The notes under the pieces are model-generated. The model saw only the letters and a program-made list of their open reading frames with translations. It did not search any database and was not told the origin of the DNA. A stretch of DNA of 64,000 bases from Hasllibacter halocynthiae (GTDB lineage Bacteria > Pseudomonadota > Alphaproteobacteria > Rhodobacterales > Rhodobacteraceae). The stretch spans positions 1,037,501 through 1,101,500 of the forward strand of contig NZ_PVTT01000002.1 in assembly GCF_003003095.1 (NCBI RefSeq), given 5' to 3'. The translations under genes were made by a program, and so were the position numbers. Below, in pieces: positions 53,828 to 62,970 of the stretch (position 1 is the first letter of the stretch; each line of letters begins with the position of its first letter).

Positions 53828-54652
53828 TCAGGCAGCGGAGCGGGAGCCCGGCGGGTTGGGGCGCCCCAAAACCGGCGGGCCAGCCAGGAACCCCTGGACG
53901 CAGTCGACGCCCATCGCGGCGAGGACCTCTGCGTCCTCCTCGGCCTCGACCCCCTGGGCCACGCTGAGCATCCCGAACCGCGCCGCGACGCCTTGCAGCG
54001 CCCGTGCGAGGACGCGCGCCTCGGGGTCCGCGGCGACGCCGCGCGACGCGCGCCCGTCGATCTTGACGAGGTCGAAGCCGAGGTCGCGCACCCCCCGGAG
54101 GTCCGTTGCGCCCGCGCCGAAGCCGTCGAGTGCGAAGCAGACGCCCGCCTGTTGCCAGTGGGCGGCGAAGGGCGCGATCACCTCGCGCATGGCCAAAGCG
54201 GACCGTTCCTCGATCTCGAGGATGAGGCGTTCGGCACTGGCGGGGTCGGCGGCGGTGCCCGCCTCCAGCGCGGCGGTCCAGGGGCGGTAGCCGATCGAGC
54301 GGGCCGAGAGGTTCACCGAGAGCGCGAGACCCGGGTCGGATCGCAGCGCCGCCAACCCCATCTCGAGCGCGAGGACGTCGACCCGGCGCCCGGTCTCGGT
54401 CCGCTCGATCCGGTCGATGAAGTCGCGTGCGGGCACCACGCGGCCAGCCGGGTCGATCACGCGCACCAGCGCCTCGTGGAAGGCGGGCGGCCCTGTTCGC
54501 TCGTCCGCGCGCCGGACCGGCTGGAAGGCCAGCGCGACGTGGCGCGCGGCCACGGCCTGCGCCACCAAGTCGAGGATCCCGTGCGAACGGGCGGCGTCGG
54601 CCACCGCCAGCGGGCTGGCGCCGGTATCGGGTTCGGATGCGTCGCGCGTCAC
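53828..54652 (-). CDS. EAL domain protein, probably catalytically inactive
   Basis: This 274-aa single EAL domain has no GGDEF partner or signal. Several c-di-GMP phosphodiesterase residues are present: Glu60 (EALVR), Asn114 (SVNLSARS), Glu146 (LILEIEE) and Lys197 (DLVKIDG). Two are lost: the DDFGTG loop reads LDGFGAG (second metal Asp is Gly177) and AEGVE reads AQGVE (Glu is Gln233). It may bind rather than cleave c-di-GMP, or bind another protein. The GTG start at 54652 has GGAGG eleven bases upstream. Confidence 0.85.
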   Translation of the reverse strand: MTRDASEPDTGASPLAVADAARSHGILDLVAQAVAARHVALAFQPVRRADERTGPPAFHEALVRVIDPAGRVVPARDFIDRIERTETGRRVDVLALEMGLAALRSDPGLALSVNLSARSIGYRPWTAALEAGTAADPASAERLILEIEERSALAMREVIAPFAAHWQQAGVCFALDGFGAGATDLRGVRDLGFDLVKIDGRASRGVAADPEARVLARALQGVAARFGMLSVAQGVEAEEDAEVLAAMGVDCVQGFLAGPPVLGRPNPPGSRSAA

Positions 54653-54694
54653 GGGGGGCGGCCCTCCTTTCCGGACCGCTCTAGGGGACGGACC

Positions 54695-55225
54695 TTAAGA
54701 AACCGTGTCCGCGAGCGCGCGGATCGTGGCCAGCGCGTCCGCTCCATCCCATCTGGCGGTCCCGGGCAGGCGCGCGACCTCATCCCCGCCCGGCCCGAGG
54801 ATCAGCGTGGTGGGCAGCCCTGCCGCCCCCGCGGCCCGGCGCAGCGCGCCGTCGGGGTCGGGCACGTTGGGCAGCGCCCCGGCGCCCGCATCCGCGAGAA
54901 AGGCCTCGATCCGTTCGGGCGGCGAGCGGTCCGAGGCGACGAGCACCACGCCGATCCCCTTGGGTGCGAGCATCCCGTGCGCGCGGGCGAGGGCGGGCAT
55001 CTCCTCGCGGCAGGGCGCGCACCAGGTGGCCCAGAAGTTCACCAGCGTCAGCCGAGGCGCCAGCGGCACCGCGCCGGCGGGCAGCGCGCCCTCCGGGCCG
55101 GGCGGGCGCAGCTTGGCCATGTCGCCCCTGCGCGGGATCCCATCGCTCGGCCAGAGCGTCCAGGCCCCCGCCACGGCGATCAGCGCGGCGCCCCCCCCGG
55201 CGATCAGCAGCGCGCGCCGCCTCAT
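54695..55225 (-). CDS. membrane-anchored TlpA/ResA-like thiol-disulfide oxidoreductase
   Basis: This 176-aa protein has one N-terminal membrane helix (about residues 6-25) and a periplasmic thioredoxin fold with NFWATWCAPCREEMPAL (Cys69 and Cys72), GLPTTLILG with the cis-Pro, and VLVASDR. It should reduce disulfides in envelope proteins, for example for cytochrome c or oxidase assembly. The partner is unknown. It is divergent from argH, with 58 bases between starts. Confidence 0.9.
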   Translation of the reverse strand: MRRRALLIAGGGAALIAVAGAWTLWPSDGIPRRGDMAKLRPPGPEGALPAGAVPLAPRLTLVNFWATWCAPCREEMPALARAHGMLAPKGIGVVLVASDRSPPERIEAFLADAGAGALPNVPDPDGALRRAAGAAGLPTTLILGPGGDEVARLPGTARWDGADALATIRALADTVS

Positions 55226-55283
55226 GCTGGCCCCCCGGGGGCGGAGCGGCTAAGGGCGCATGGGACGGGCAAGGAGAACTCCC

Positions 55284-56672
55284 TTGGGCGATGCGAACGA
55301 CATGTGGGGCGGCCGATTCGCCGCCGGCCCCTCCGCGATCATGGAGGCGATCAACGCCTCGATCGGCTTCGACCGGCGCCTCGCCCGCCAAGACGTGGAG
55401 GGCAGCCGCGCCCATGCCGCCATGCTGGCGGCGACGGGCATCGTCACCCCTAGCGACGCGGAGGCGATCCGAGAAGGCCTCGCCGCCGTGCTCGCCGAAA
55501 TCGAGGGAGGGCGCTTCGCCTTCCGCACCGACCTCGAGGACATCCACATGAACGTCGAGGCCCGTCTGCGCGAACTGATAGGCGAGCCGGCGGGACGGCT
55601 GCACACCGCGCGCTCGCGCAACGACCAGGTGGCGACGGACCTGCGCCTCTGGGTCCGCGAGCAGTGCGACCAGGCGGCGGACGGGATAGCCGCGCTGCAG
55701 CGCGCGCTCCTCGATCAGGCGGAGGCGGGGGCGGACTGGCCGATGCCGGGCTTCACCCATCTGCAGGTCGCGCAGCCCGTCACCTGGGGCCACCACATGC
55801 TCGCCTATGTCGAGATGCTGGGCCGCGACGCCGGGCGTTTCCGCGACGCCCGCGCGCGCATGAACGAATCCCCCCTCGGCGCCGCTGCGCTGGCCGGCAC
55901 GGGCTTTCCCGTCGACCGCGAGATGACCGCGGATGCATTGGGCTTCGATCGGCCCATGGCCAACAGCCTTGATGCCGTGGCGGCCCGCGACTTCGCGCTG
56001 GAGTACCTCGCCGCCGCCTCGATCTGCGCCACCCACCTCTCGCGCCTCGCGGAGGAGCTGGTGATCTGGTCCTCCGCCCAGTTCGGCTTCGTCCTCATGT
56101 CCGACCAGTGGTCGACCGGCAGCTCGATCATGCCGCAGAAGAAGAACCCCGACGCGGCCGAGCTGATCCGCGCCAAGGTCGCGCGCGTGAACGGGGCGTT
56201 CGTGGCGCTGGCGACGGTGATGAAGGGGCTTCCGATGACCTATTCGAAGGACATGCAGGAGGATAAGGAGCAGGTCTTCGACGCCGCCGACACCTTGGCC
56301 CTCTCGCTGGCGGCGATGGCGGGGATGGTGGCCACCATGACCCCCCGGGCCGAAGCCATGCGCGCCGCGGCCGCGACCGGGTTCTCGACCGCGACGGACC
56401 TCGCCGACTGGCTGGTGCGCGAGGCAGGCCTGCCCTTCCGCGAGGCGCATCACGTGACCGGCGCGCTCGTCGCGAGGGCGGAAGGCAAGGGCTGCGACCT
56501 CTCGGACCTCTCGCTGGAGGAGATGCGCGAGGCGCACCCGGCCATCGGCGAAGGCGTGTTCGACGTCCTCACGGTCGAGGCGTCGGTCGCCTCGCGCCGC
56601 TCCTACGGCGGCACGGCGCCCGAGAACGTTCGCGCGCAGGTGGGCCGATGGCGCGAGCGCCTGGGCGGATGA
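55284..56672 (+). CDS. argH: argininosuccinate lyase
   Basis: This 462-aa fumarase-superfamily enzyme splits argininosuccinate into arginine and fumarate. [49 protein letters not shown], the catalytic His region [17 protein letters not shown], and the signature [15 protein letters not shown] are intact. I chose TTG 55284, seven bases after AAGGAG and close to the usual N-terminus; an upstream ATG at 55260 would add eight residues. Lipoprotein and lysA genes follow. Confidence 0.94.
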   Translation: MGDANDMWGGRFAAGPSAIMEAINASIGFDRRLARQDVEGSRAHAAMLAATGIVTPSDAEAIREGLAAVLAEIEGGRFAFRTDLEDIHMNVEARLRELIGEPAGRLHTARSRNDQVATDLRLWVREQCDQAADGIAALQRALLDQAEAGADWPMPGFTHLQVAQPVTWGHHMLAYVEMLGRDAGRFRDARARMNESPLGAAALAGTGFPVDREMTADALGFDRPMANSLDAVAARDFALEYLAAASICATHLSRLAEELVIWSSAQFGFVLMSDQWSTGSSIMPQKKNPDAAELIRAKVARVNGAFVALATVMKGLPMTYSKDMQEDKEQVFDAADTLALSLAAMAGMVATMTPRAEAMRAAAATGFSTATDLADWLVREAGLPFREAHHVTGALVARAEGKGCDLSDLSLEEMREAHPAIGEGVFDVLTVEASVASRRSYGGTAPENVRAQVGRWRERLGG

Positions 56673-56760
56673 AGCCGCCGCGCCCGCCTTCGGACGCCCC
56701 CGCCGGGCGGCGCTTGCCGGGGCGCCGCCGCACCCTGACCATGCCTCCAGGAGATTTGCC

Positions 56761-56904
56761 ATGAAGCCGCTCTTCCACGTTCTCGCCCTTGCGTTCCTTG
56801 CCGCCTGCGGCGCCGATGCCCCGCTTACCCCGGGCGGTGCCGGGCCGACCTTCACCGCCGGCGGCGAGGCTCGCATCGGCGTCGTCTTCTCCGAAGGCGG
56901 CTGA
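56761..56904 (+). CDS. small LptM/YifL-like lipoprotein
   Basis: This 47-aa precursor has a lipoprotein signal: MKPLFHVLALAFLAAC with the lipobox LAAC and acylated Cys16. The mature peptide is ~32 residues, Gly/Pro/Ala-rich. AGGAG lies eight bases before the ATG. Small lipoproteins at this spot, before lysA or dapF, are common in proteobacteria; the E. coli one (LptM, formerly YifL) helps LptD assembly, and a like role here is inference from position and form. Confidence 0.75.
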   Translation: MKPLFHVLALAFLAACGADAPLTPGGAGPTFTAGGEARIGVVFSEGG

Positions 56905-57034
56905 CGCGCGCCGCGGCGGTCCCTTCCTTCTTCAGGCGCTGCGGGAGACGGCCATCTCTGCCCTCCGTGCGGACGCCTCGGGCGACGCCACCCCTACCGG
57001 CACCTGCCGGCTCCACCCCTTCCGAGGCCCATCC

Positions 57035-58315
57035 ATGGATCATTTCCTCTACCGCGGCGGCGCGCTCCATGCCGAGGACGTGCCCCTCTCGGAGATCGCC
57101 GAGGGCGCGGGCACGCCGACCTTCGTCTACTCGGCCGCGACCCTGCGCCGGCACTACCGCCTCTTCACGGAGGCGCTGGACTGGGCTGAGGCGTCTCTCG
57201 TCTGCTTCGCGGTGAAATCCTGCAGCAACCAGGCGGTGCTCTCGGTACTCGCCGCCGAGGGGGCCGGCATGGACGTGGTGTCGGGGGGCGAATACGCGCG
57301 CGCCCGCACCGCCGGCGTGCCGGGCGAACGGATCGTCTTCTCCGGCGTGGGCAAGACCCGCGACGAGATGCGTGCCGCGCTCGAAGGCGGGGTGCGCCAG
57401 TTCAACGTCGAGTCCGAGCCCGAGATGCGCGCCCTCTCGGAGGTCGCCTCCTCCTTGGGCGTCGAGGCCCCCGTGGCGCTGCGCGTGAACCCCGACGTCG
57501 ATGCCCGCACGCACGAGAAGATCGCGACCGGGAAGGCCGAGAACAAGTTCGGCGTCCCCATCGCCCGCGCGCGCGAGGTCTATACCGAGATGGCCCGCCT
57601 GCCGGGCCTGCGCGTCAGGGGCGTCGACGTGCACATCGGCTCGCAGCTCACGGACCTCGAGCCCTTCGAGGAGGCGTACGGCAAGGTCGCGGACCTGACG
57701 CGGGCGCTGCGCGGGGACGGCCATTCCATAGACCGCCTCGACCTCGGCGGGGGTCTCGGCATCCCCTACGAGACCTCCAACGAGGCGCCGCCCCTGCCGT
57801 TGGAGTACGGCGCGCTGATCCGGCGCACGGTCGGCGATCTCGGCTGCGAGATCGAGATCGAGCCCGGGCGCCTCGTCTCGGGCAACGCGGGGCTGCTGCT
57901 GTCGCGGGTAATCTGGCTGAAGGAGGGGGAGGGGCGGGACTTCCTCATCCTCGACGCGGCGATGAACGACCTGATCCGCCCCGCCATGTACGGCGCCTGG
58001 CACGACATAGTACCCGTGCGGGAGGCCGAACCGGGCGCCGAGCGCCGTCCCTTCGACGTCGTAGGCCCCGTCTGCGAGAGCGGCGACACCTTCGCCCGCC
58101 AGCGCCCGCTGCCGCCCATGGGCGAAGGCGACCTCGTCGCCTTCCGCTCGGCCGGGGCCTACGGCGCGGTCATGTCCTCGGAGTACAACACGCGGCCCCT
58201 CGCCGCCGAGGTGCTGGTTGACGGGGATCGCTGGGCCGTGGTCCGCCCCCGGCCGACCGTGGAGGCGATGATCGCCCGCGAGCGCGTGCCCGACTGGCTG
58301 GACGCGCACGGCTGA
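57035..58315 (+). CDS. lysA: diaminopimelate decarboxylase
   Basis: This 426-aa PLP enzyme makes lysine from meso-diaminopimelate. The PLP lysine sits in FAVKSCSNQAVL (about residue 61). HIGSQLTDLEPF, LDLGGGLGIPYE, EPGRLVSGNAG, GPVCESGDTFARQ and AGAYGAVMSSEYNTRP follow in order. Length is standard. It is separated by 130 bases from the lipoprotein gene upstream. Confidence 0.96.
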   Translation: MDHFLYRGGALHAEDVPLSEIAEGAGTPTFVYSAATLRRHYRLFTEALDWAEASLVCFAVKSCSNQAVLSVLAAEGAGMDVVSGGEYARARTAGVPGERIVFSGVGKTRDEMRAALEGGVRQFNVESEPEMRALSEVASSLGVEAPVALRVNPDVDARTHEKIATGKAENKFGVPIARAREVYTEMARLPGLRVRGVDVHIGSQLTDLEPFEEAYGKVADLTRALRGDGHSIDRLDLGGGLGIPYETSNEAPPLPLEYGALIRRTVGDLGCEIEIEPGRLVSGNAGLLLSRVIWLKEGEGRDFLILDAAMNDLIRPAMYGAWHDIVPVREAEPGAERRPFDVVGPVCESGDTFARQRPLPPMGEGDLVAFRSAGAYGAVMSSEYNTRPLAAEVLVDGDRWAVVRPRPTVEAMIARERVPDWLDAHG

Positions 58316-58616
58316 CGATGCCCCGGAAGGGCGCAGCCACGCCGCCGGCGGCAGGCCGGAAGTCCATCGAGGGTGGCCGGCGTCGAAGGCCGGGCATCGG
58401 CGGAGGCGGGGCGGCCCGCGCCGGCCTTCACCCCTTCCTGAGCAGCCGCCGAATGCCCCAACCCCGGCATGGGCGGGTCACGAAAGGACCTCGGCACGGG
58501 CGGGGGGAACCCGCTCACGGGCGCGTCAACGGGACCTTTGACGCCCATGCGGGAGGGGTTACGTTGCCCCCGTGGCAGCCGTGCGATCCCGTGCGGACCC
58601 TCAGCCGGACGCCCCC
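58316..58616. other. non-coding gap between lysA and the TIGR02302 gene
   Basis: I see no gene in these 301 bases; the open frames have no ribosome site or protein-like composition. GTCAACGGGACCTTTGACGCC (in two halves, 58515-58545) is a loose inverted motif. A promoter for the next gene presumably lies here but no good -35/-10 pair is visible. Confidence 0.4.
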
Positions 58617-61214
58617 ATGACCTTCGACGTGGCCAGCACCGACCGCGCCCTGAGGCGCAAGATCGCCCTGACCCGCCTCGGGATGACGGCCGAACGGGCG
58701 GTCCGGGCCTTCTGGCCGCTCTGGACGGTGACCGCGCTGACCCTCGCGGCGGCCTTGTTCAACCTCCACGCCACCGCGCCGATCGAGGCGTTCTGGATCG
58801 GCGCGCTGGCCTTCCTCGTCGCCTTCATCACCGCGCTGGTCCATGGCGCCCGCCGCTTTCGCAGCCCCACCTGGGCCGAGGCCGCCGCGCGCCTCGATGC
58901 GACCCTTCCGGGCCGCCCGCTCGGCACGCTCGCCGACGCGCCCTCCATGAGCCCCTCCGATCCGGCGACCTCCGCCATCTGGGCCGCGCACCAGCGGCGC
59001 ATGGCCGCCCGCCTGAAGGGCGCGCGTGCGGTGCCGGGCGATCTGCGGGCCTCCGCCCGCGACCCCTTCGCCCTGCGCTACGTCGCGATGCTCGCCCTCG
59101 CGCTGGGATTGCTCTTCGGCCCGGCGCTGCGCCTCGGGGCCGCGCCCGACCTGCCGCCCCTTGCGCTCGGGCCGTCGGACGGCCCGCCCCCCGGCCCCGC
59201 TTGGGAGGGGTGGATCGCGCCTCCCGCCCATACCGGCCTGCCGGTGCTCTACCTCGCCGACCAGGATGCCCAGGTCCTTCGCGTGCCCGAAGGTTCGGAG
59301 ATCACGCTGCGCCTCTACGGTGAGGGGCTGACTCTCGACGAGACGATCGATGCCGACGGGCCCGAAGGGGGCGAGGGGGCCTTCGCCCTCACCGCCGACG
59401 GGCCCGGCCTTCTGGCGATCCGCGGCCCCGGGGGGCGCGAATGGGGGGTCGAGCCGCTGCCCGACGCCCCGCCGGAGGTCGCCTCCGCCGGTCCGATGGA
59501 GCGCACCCCCGAGGGCGAGACACAGTTGCCCTTCGCCCTTCGGGACGACTACGCCGTCACCGCGGGGACGGCGCGCATCGCGCTCGACCTTCCCGCCGTC
59601 GACCGGATCTTCCACCTCGCCCCCGAGCCCGAGCCGCGCGAAGCCTTCGTCCTCGACCTGCCGCTGCCCATCTCCGGCGATCGCGGCGCCTTCGAGGAGA
59701 TCCTCGTCGCCGATCTGGCTCGTCATCCGTTCGCGGGGCTTCCCGTCGTGGTCACCCTTCGGGCCGAGGACGGCGCCGGGCAGCTCTCCGCGCCCTTTTC
59801 GATCGAGGGCTCGCTGCCGCAGCGCCGCTTCTTCGACCCGCTCGCCCGCGCGGTGATCGAGCAGCGGCAGGCTCTCTTGTGGAACCGCGAGGTCAACGCC
59901 GCGGATGCGCGCCTCCTCCTGCGGGCCGTGTCCCATCGCCCGCAGGACGCCTTCTCCAACGAGGTGACCTATCTGCGCCTGCGGACGGTGATCCGCCGGC
60001 TCGAGGCGTTCCTGGCCGCCGGGCCGCTCACCGCCGAGCGGCGCGACGAGGTCACCGATGCCCTCTGGGATGTCGCCGTCGAGATCGAGGAGGGGCGCCT
60101 CTCGGACGCGCTCGCGCGGATGCAGGCGGCGCAGGAACGCCTCGCCGACGCGATCGAGAACGGCGCCACGGAGGAGGAGATCGCCGAGCTGATGCAGGAG
60201 CTGCGCGAGGCCACGCGGGAATACATGCGCCAACTCGCCCAGCAGGGCATGGATCCGGGCGAGCAGGACTTCGCGGAGCAGGGCGGCGAGGGTCAGCGCG
60301 TCACCGGAAGCGAAATCCAGGAGATGATGGACCGCATCCAGGAGCTGATGGAGGAGGGCCGCACCGAGGAGGCGATGCAGCTCCTCCAGGAGTTCCAGGA
60401 AATGATGGAGAACCTGCGCATCACCGAAGGCGAGGGCGGCGAGGGCGATCCCCTGATGGGCGACCTCGGCGACACCCTGCGCGAGCAGCAGGAGCTTTCG
60501 GACGAAGCCTTCCGCTCGCTCCAGGAGCGGCAGGAGGGCCAGGACCAGCAGGGTCAGCAGCCGAGCCCCGAAGGGCAGCCGGGCCAGCAGCGAGGCCAGC
60601 CGCAGGCGGGTCAGGGCCAGTCCGGCCAGCAGCAGCCGGGCAGCCGCGAAGGTGACGGGTCGGACACCGAGCGGCAGGGCGCGGAAGGCGGCGGCGAGCG
60701 CGAGGGGCAAGGCACCTCGTCCCGCGATCTTGCCGAACGGCAGGGGCGGCTGCGCCGCGATCTGGAGGACCGGCGCGGGCAGCTTCCGGGCGACGGATCG
60801 GAGGCGGACGAGCGGGCGAGCCGCGCCCTCGACCGGGCCGAGGGAGCCATGGACGAGGCCGAGCGCGCGCTGCGCCAGGGCGACGTGCCCCGCGCGCTGG
60901 ACCGGCAGGCCGACGCGATCGAGGGGCTGCGCGAGTCCATGCGCGCCCTGCGCGAGCAGTTCGAGCGGGACGACGAGACGCGGCAGGCCGACCGCGGCGG
61001 CGATGGCGAGGATACGATCAGCGGTCAGGGCGCCGACCCGCTGGGGCGTATGGCAGGCACGGATGGGCGCCTCGGCGGCGACGGCGACGTGCCGGGCGCG
61101 GAGGCCGAAAGCCGCGCGAACGAGTTGCTGGAGGAGCTGCGCCGACGCGCTGCCGACCGGAACCGCCCGGCGGACGAGCGAGACTACTACGAGCGTCTGC
61201 TGAATCGATTTTGA
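58617..61214 (+). CDS. TIGR02302 family membrane protein
   Basis: This 865-aa protein of unknown function is typical of alphaproteobacteria. Two hydrophobic helices (about residues 35-75) and a third near 155-175 are followed by a periplasmic beta domain. A long, extremely charged, helical C-terminal half comes last, with Met/Gln/Glu-rich repeats (EIQEMMDRIQELMEEGRTEEAMQLLQEFQEMMENL) and a Gln/Gly/Pro/Ser low-complexity stretch around residues 640-690. The C-terminus DERDYYERLLNRF is the family ending. ATG 58617 is preferred to a GTG fifteen codons upstream. It is convergent with the zinc-ribbon gene. Confidence 0.88.
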   Translation: MTFDVASTDRALRRKIALTRLGMTAERAVRAFWPLWTVTALTLAAALFNLHATAPIEAFWIGALAFLVAFITALVHGARRFRSPTWAEAAARLDATLPGRPLGTLADAPSMSPSDPATSAIWAAHQRRMAARLKGARAVPGDLRASARDPFALRYVAMLALALGLLFGPALRLGAAPDLPPLALGPSDGPPPGPAWEGWIAPPAHTGLPVLYLADQDAQVLRVPEGSEITLRLYGEGLTLDETIDADGPEGGEGAFALTADGPGLLAIRGPGGREWGVEPLPDAPPEVASAGPMERTPEGETQLPFALRDDYAVTAGTARIALDLPAVDRIFHLAPEPEPREAFVLDLPLPISGDRGAFEEILVADLARHPFAGLPVVVTLRAEDGAGQLSAPFSIEGSLPQRRFFDPLARAVIEQRQALLWNREVNAADARLLLRAVSHRPQDAFSNEVTYLRLRTVIRRLEAFLAAGPLTAERRDEVTDALWDVAVEIEEGRLSDALARMQAAQERLADAIENGATEEEIAELMQELREATREYMRQLAQQGMDPGEQDFAEQGGEGQRVTGSEIQEMMDRIQELMEEGRTEEAMQLLQEFQEMMENLRITEGEGGEGDPLMGDLGDTLREQQELSDEAFRSLQERQEGQDQQGQQPSPEGQPGQQRGQPQAGQGQSGQQQPGSREGDGSDTERQGAEGGGEREGQGTSSRDLAERQGRLRRDLEDRRGQLPGDGSEADERASRALDRAEGAMDEAERALRQGDVPRALDRQADAIEGLRESMRALREQFERDDETRQADRGGDGEDTISGQGADPLGRMAGTDGRLGGDGDVPGAEAESRANELLEELRRRAADRNRPADERDYYERLLNRF

Positions 61215-61277
61215 GGCAAGGCAAGGCGCCTCCCGGCGACGGCCGGAGCGGACCGTGGCGCCCTTCGTCCCGCCGGA

Positions 61278-61310
61278 CAAAGGGGGCAGCGGCCCGCTGT
61301 TGGCCCCTTG
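61278..61310. terminator. hairpin between convergent genes (possible bidirectional terminator)
   Basis: CAGCG (61287-61291) pairs with CGCTG (61295-61299) around GCC, and CAAAGGGGG pairs outward with CCCCTTG across a small bulge. It lies in the 136-base gap between the TIGR02302 stop and the zinc-ribbon stop. The A and T flanks give a short U tract on either strand. Confidence 0.5.
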
Positions 61311-61350
61311 GAACGGCCGGAACTACGAGGGGCGGGAAACCATATGGACC

Positions 61351-62175
61351 CTAGTCGTCAGCTAGCCCGGACAGGCGAGCGGCGAGGTCGCGTGCGCCGG
61401 CGTCCAGCGTCGCCCGCCGTCCGTTCACCCAGCCGACATACCCGTCCATCGGCCCGGCGAGCGCTGGCACGGCCCGTCCGATGTCCGGGGCGAACCCGTA
61501 GAACAGCACGGCCAGCGCGAAGACGAGGACCGAGCCGATGAACCCCGCGCGGAACCCGCTCCGCTCGCGGTCCCGGGGTGCGGGGGCGCCGTCCTCCTCG
61601 CCCGGTTCGGCGGGCCGCAGGGACGAGTTGATCTCGTCCACGTCGGGCAATGCCTCGCGTCCGCGGCCCTTCGGCCCGGTGGCGATGCGATCCTCCGCCG
61701 GCACGGAAGGCGGCTCCACCAGGCCGACGGGCGCGGCCGGCGGCGCGCCAGGGGTCGGGTCCACCTGCGACCCGGCCGCGGATGCTGCGGCACGCCGTTC
61801 GGCCGCGCGGGCGCGACGCTCGCGCTCGGCCTCCTCGCGCAGAAGGTCGATGTCGGCCACGTCCGCCGGGGTGCGGAGGCGCGGGCCGTCATGCGCCGTC
61901 GGCGCGGCCTCGCTGGCTTTCCGTGGCCATTCGATGCCCTCGTCCCACCCCTCCGGCATCTCCCCGGCGGCGGCGTCCGTCCCCTCCCGCGCGGCGGAGA
62001 CAGGTGGCGCCTCGACCTCCTCTTGGTCTCCTTTGGGCGCTGGATCGTCCGCGCGCGCGCCCTCCTGGAACCAGAGATGGTCGCAGTTCGTGCACTGCAC
62101 GTCGCGCCCCTCCGGCGGCACGGCGCCCTCGGGCACGTCGTAGACCGCATCGCAACTCGGGCACCTCAGACGCAT
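61351..62175 (-). CDS. zinc-ribbon (MJ0042-type) membrane protein
   Basis: This 274-aa protein starts with a treble of MRLRCPSCDAVYDVPEGAVPPEGRDVQCTNCDHLWF, a CxxC...CxxC MJ0042-type zinc ribbon. A long disordered, charged middle follows, then one transmembrane helix near residues 210-228 (FIGSVLVFALAVLFYGFA) and a short periplasmic end. Proteins of this form are common beside ftsEX in alphaproteobacteria; the role is unknown. The start is divergent from ftsE across 126 bases. Confidence 0.85.
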   Translation of the reverse strand: MRLRCPSCDAVYDVPEGAVPPEGRDVQCTNCDHLWFQEGARADDPAPKGDQEEVEAPPVSAAREGTDAAAGEMPEGWDEGIEWPRKASEAAPTAHDGPRLRTPADVADIDLLREEAERERRARAAERRAAASAAGSQVDPTPGAPPAAPVGLVEPPSVPAEDRIATGPKGRGREALPDVDEINSSLRPAEPGEEDGAPAPRDRERSGFRAGFIGSVLVFALAVLFYGFAPDIGRAVPALAGPMDGYVGWVNGRRATLDAGARDLAARLSGLADD

Positions 62176-62301
62176 TCCATCTCCCGCCCCACCTTTTCCC
62201 CGAACTTGGCCCGTGTAACACCCGCGCCGGATCGGCAACAGTCCGCCGGGAAGGAGCGATCCCGTTTCGCGGGGACGCGGCAACAGCGGAGGCGCGGGAT
62301 C

Positions 62302-62970
62302 ATGATCGAGCTGCAGGACGTGAGCTATGCCTACGGGGGCGAGGCTGTTCTGCGCGGCATGGACCTGACGTTGGCGCCCGGCAGCTTCCACTTCCTGACC
62401 GGTCCCTCGGGTAGCGGCAAGACGACCTTCCTGCGCCTCCTCGCGCGCCAGCTCGTGCCGACGGGCGGCACGCTGCGGATCTTCGGCGACGACGCGGCGG
62501 CCATGGATCGCGACGCCGTGGCGGGCGTCCGGCGGCGCATCGGCGTGGTGCACCAGGACCTCGCCTTTCTCGACCACCTCTCCGTGGCCGAGAACGTCGC
62601 CCTGCCGCTGACGGTCGCGGGCCGCTCGGACCCCGAGGCCGTGCGCGAGCTTCTCGCCTGGACCGGCCTCGGATCGCGCGCACGGGCCTTGCCGCCCCAG
62701 CTCTCGGGGGGCGAGCGGCAGCGCATGGCCCTTGCCCGGGCCGTGGTCATGTCCCCCGACGTGGTCCTCGCCGACGAGCCGACGGGAAACGTCGACTGGG
62801 AGATGTCGATGCGCCTGATGACCCTCCTCGTGGAGCTGAACCGCATGGGCAAGACGGTGCTGATCGCGACCCACGACCTCGGGTTGATCCGCGCGATGAA
62901 GGGCCGCGCCTCGGCCCGAACACTGCGCATCAGGGACGGCGCCCCCGAACTGGCGGGGGCCGGCTTGTGA
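62302..62970 (+). CDS. ftsE: cell division ATP-binding protein FtsE
   Basis: This 222-aa ABC ATPase works with FtsX to control peptidoglycan hydrolases at the septum. Walker A GPSGSGKTT lies near residue 34. Q-loop VHQD, signature LSGGERQR, Walker B VVLADEPTGNVD and switch ATHD follow. IELQDVSYAYGGEAVL at the start is typical. Coupled to ftsX by a GTGA overlap. Confidence 0.93.
   Translation: MIELQDVSYAYGGEAVLRGMDLTLAPGSFHFLTGPSGSGKTTFLRLLARQLVPTGGTLRIFGDDAAAMDRDAVAGVRRRIGVVHQDLAFLDHLSVAENVALPLTVAGRSDPEAVRELLAWTGLGSRARALPPQLSGGERQRMALARAVVMSPDVVLADEPTGNVDWEMSMRLMTLLVELNRMGKTVLIATHDLGLIRAMKGRASARTLRIRDGAPELAGAGL

Noticed and set aside
58318-58620. 100-codon plus-strand open frame after lysA
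   Set aside because: No ribosome site, biased composition and no recognisable segment; treated as non-coding gap.
60301-60660. Repetitive DNA that could suggest a tandem array or CRISPR
   Set aside because: The repeats are codon-level Gln/Glu/Met/Gly repetition within one reading frame; there are no equal direct repeats with spacers.
58515-61280. Minus-strand frame (about 920 codons) opposite the TIGR02302 gene
   Set aside because: Antisense shadow: Leu/Ala/Arg/Gly-rich, without start signals, and its repeats only mirror the low-complexity codons on the plus strand.
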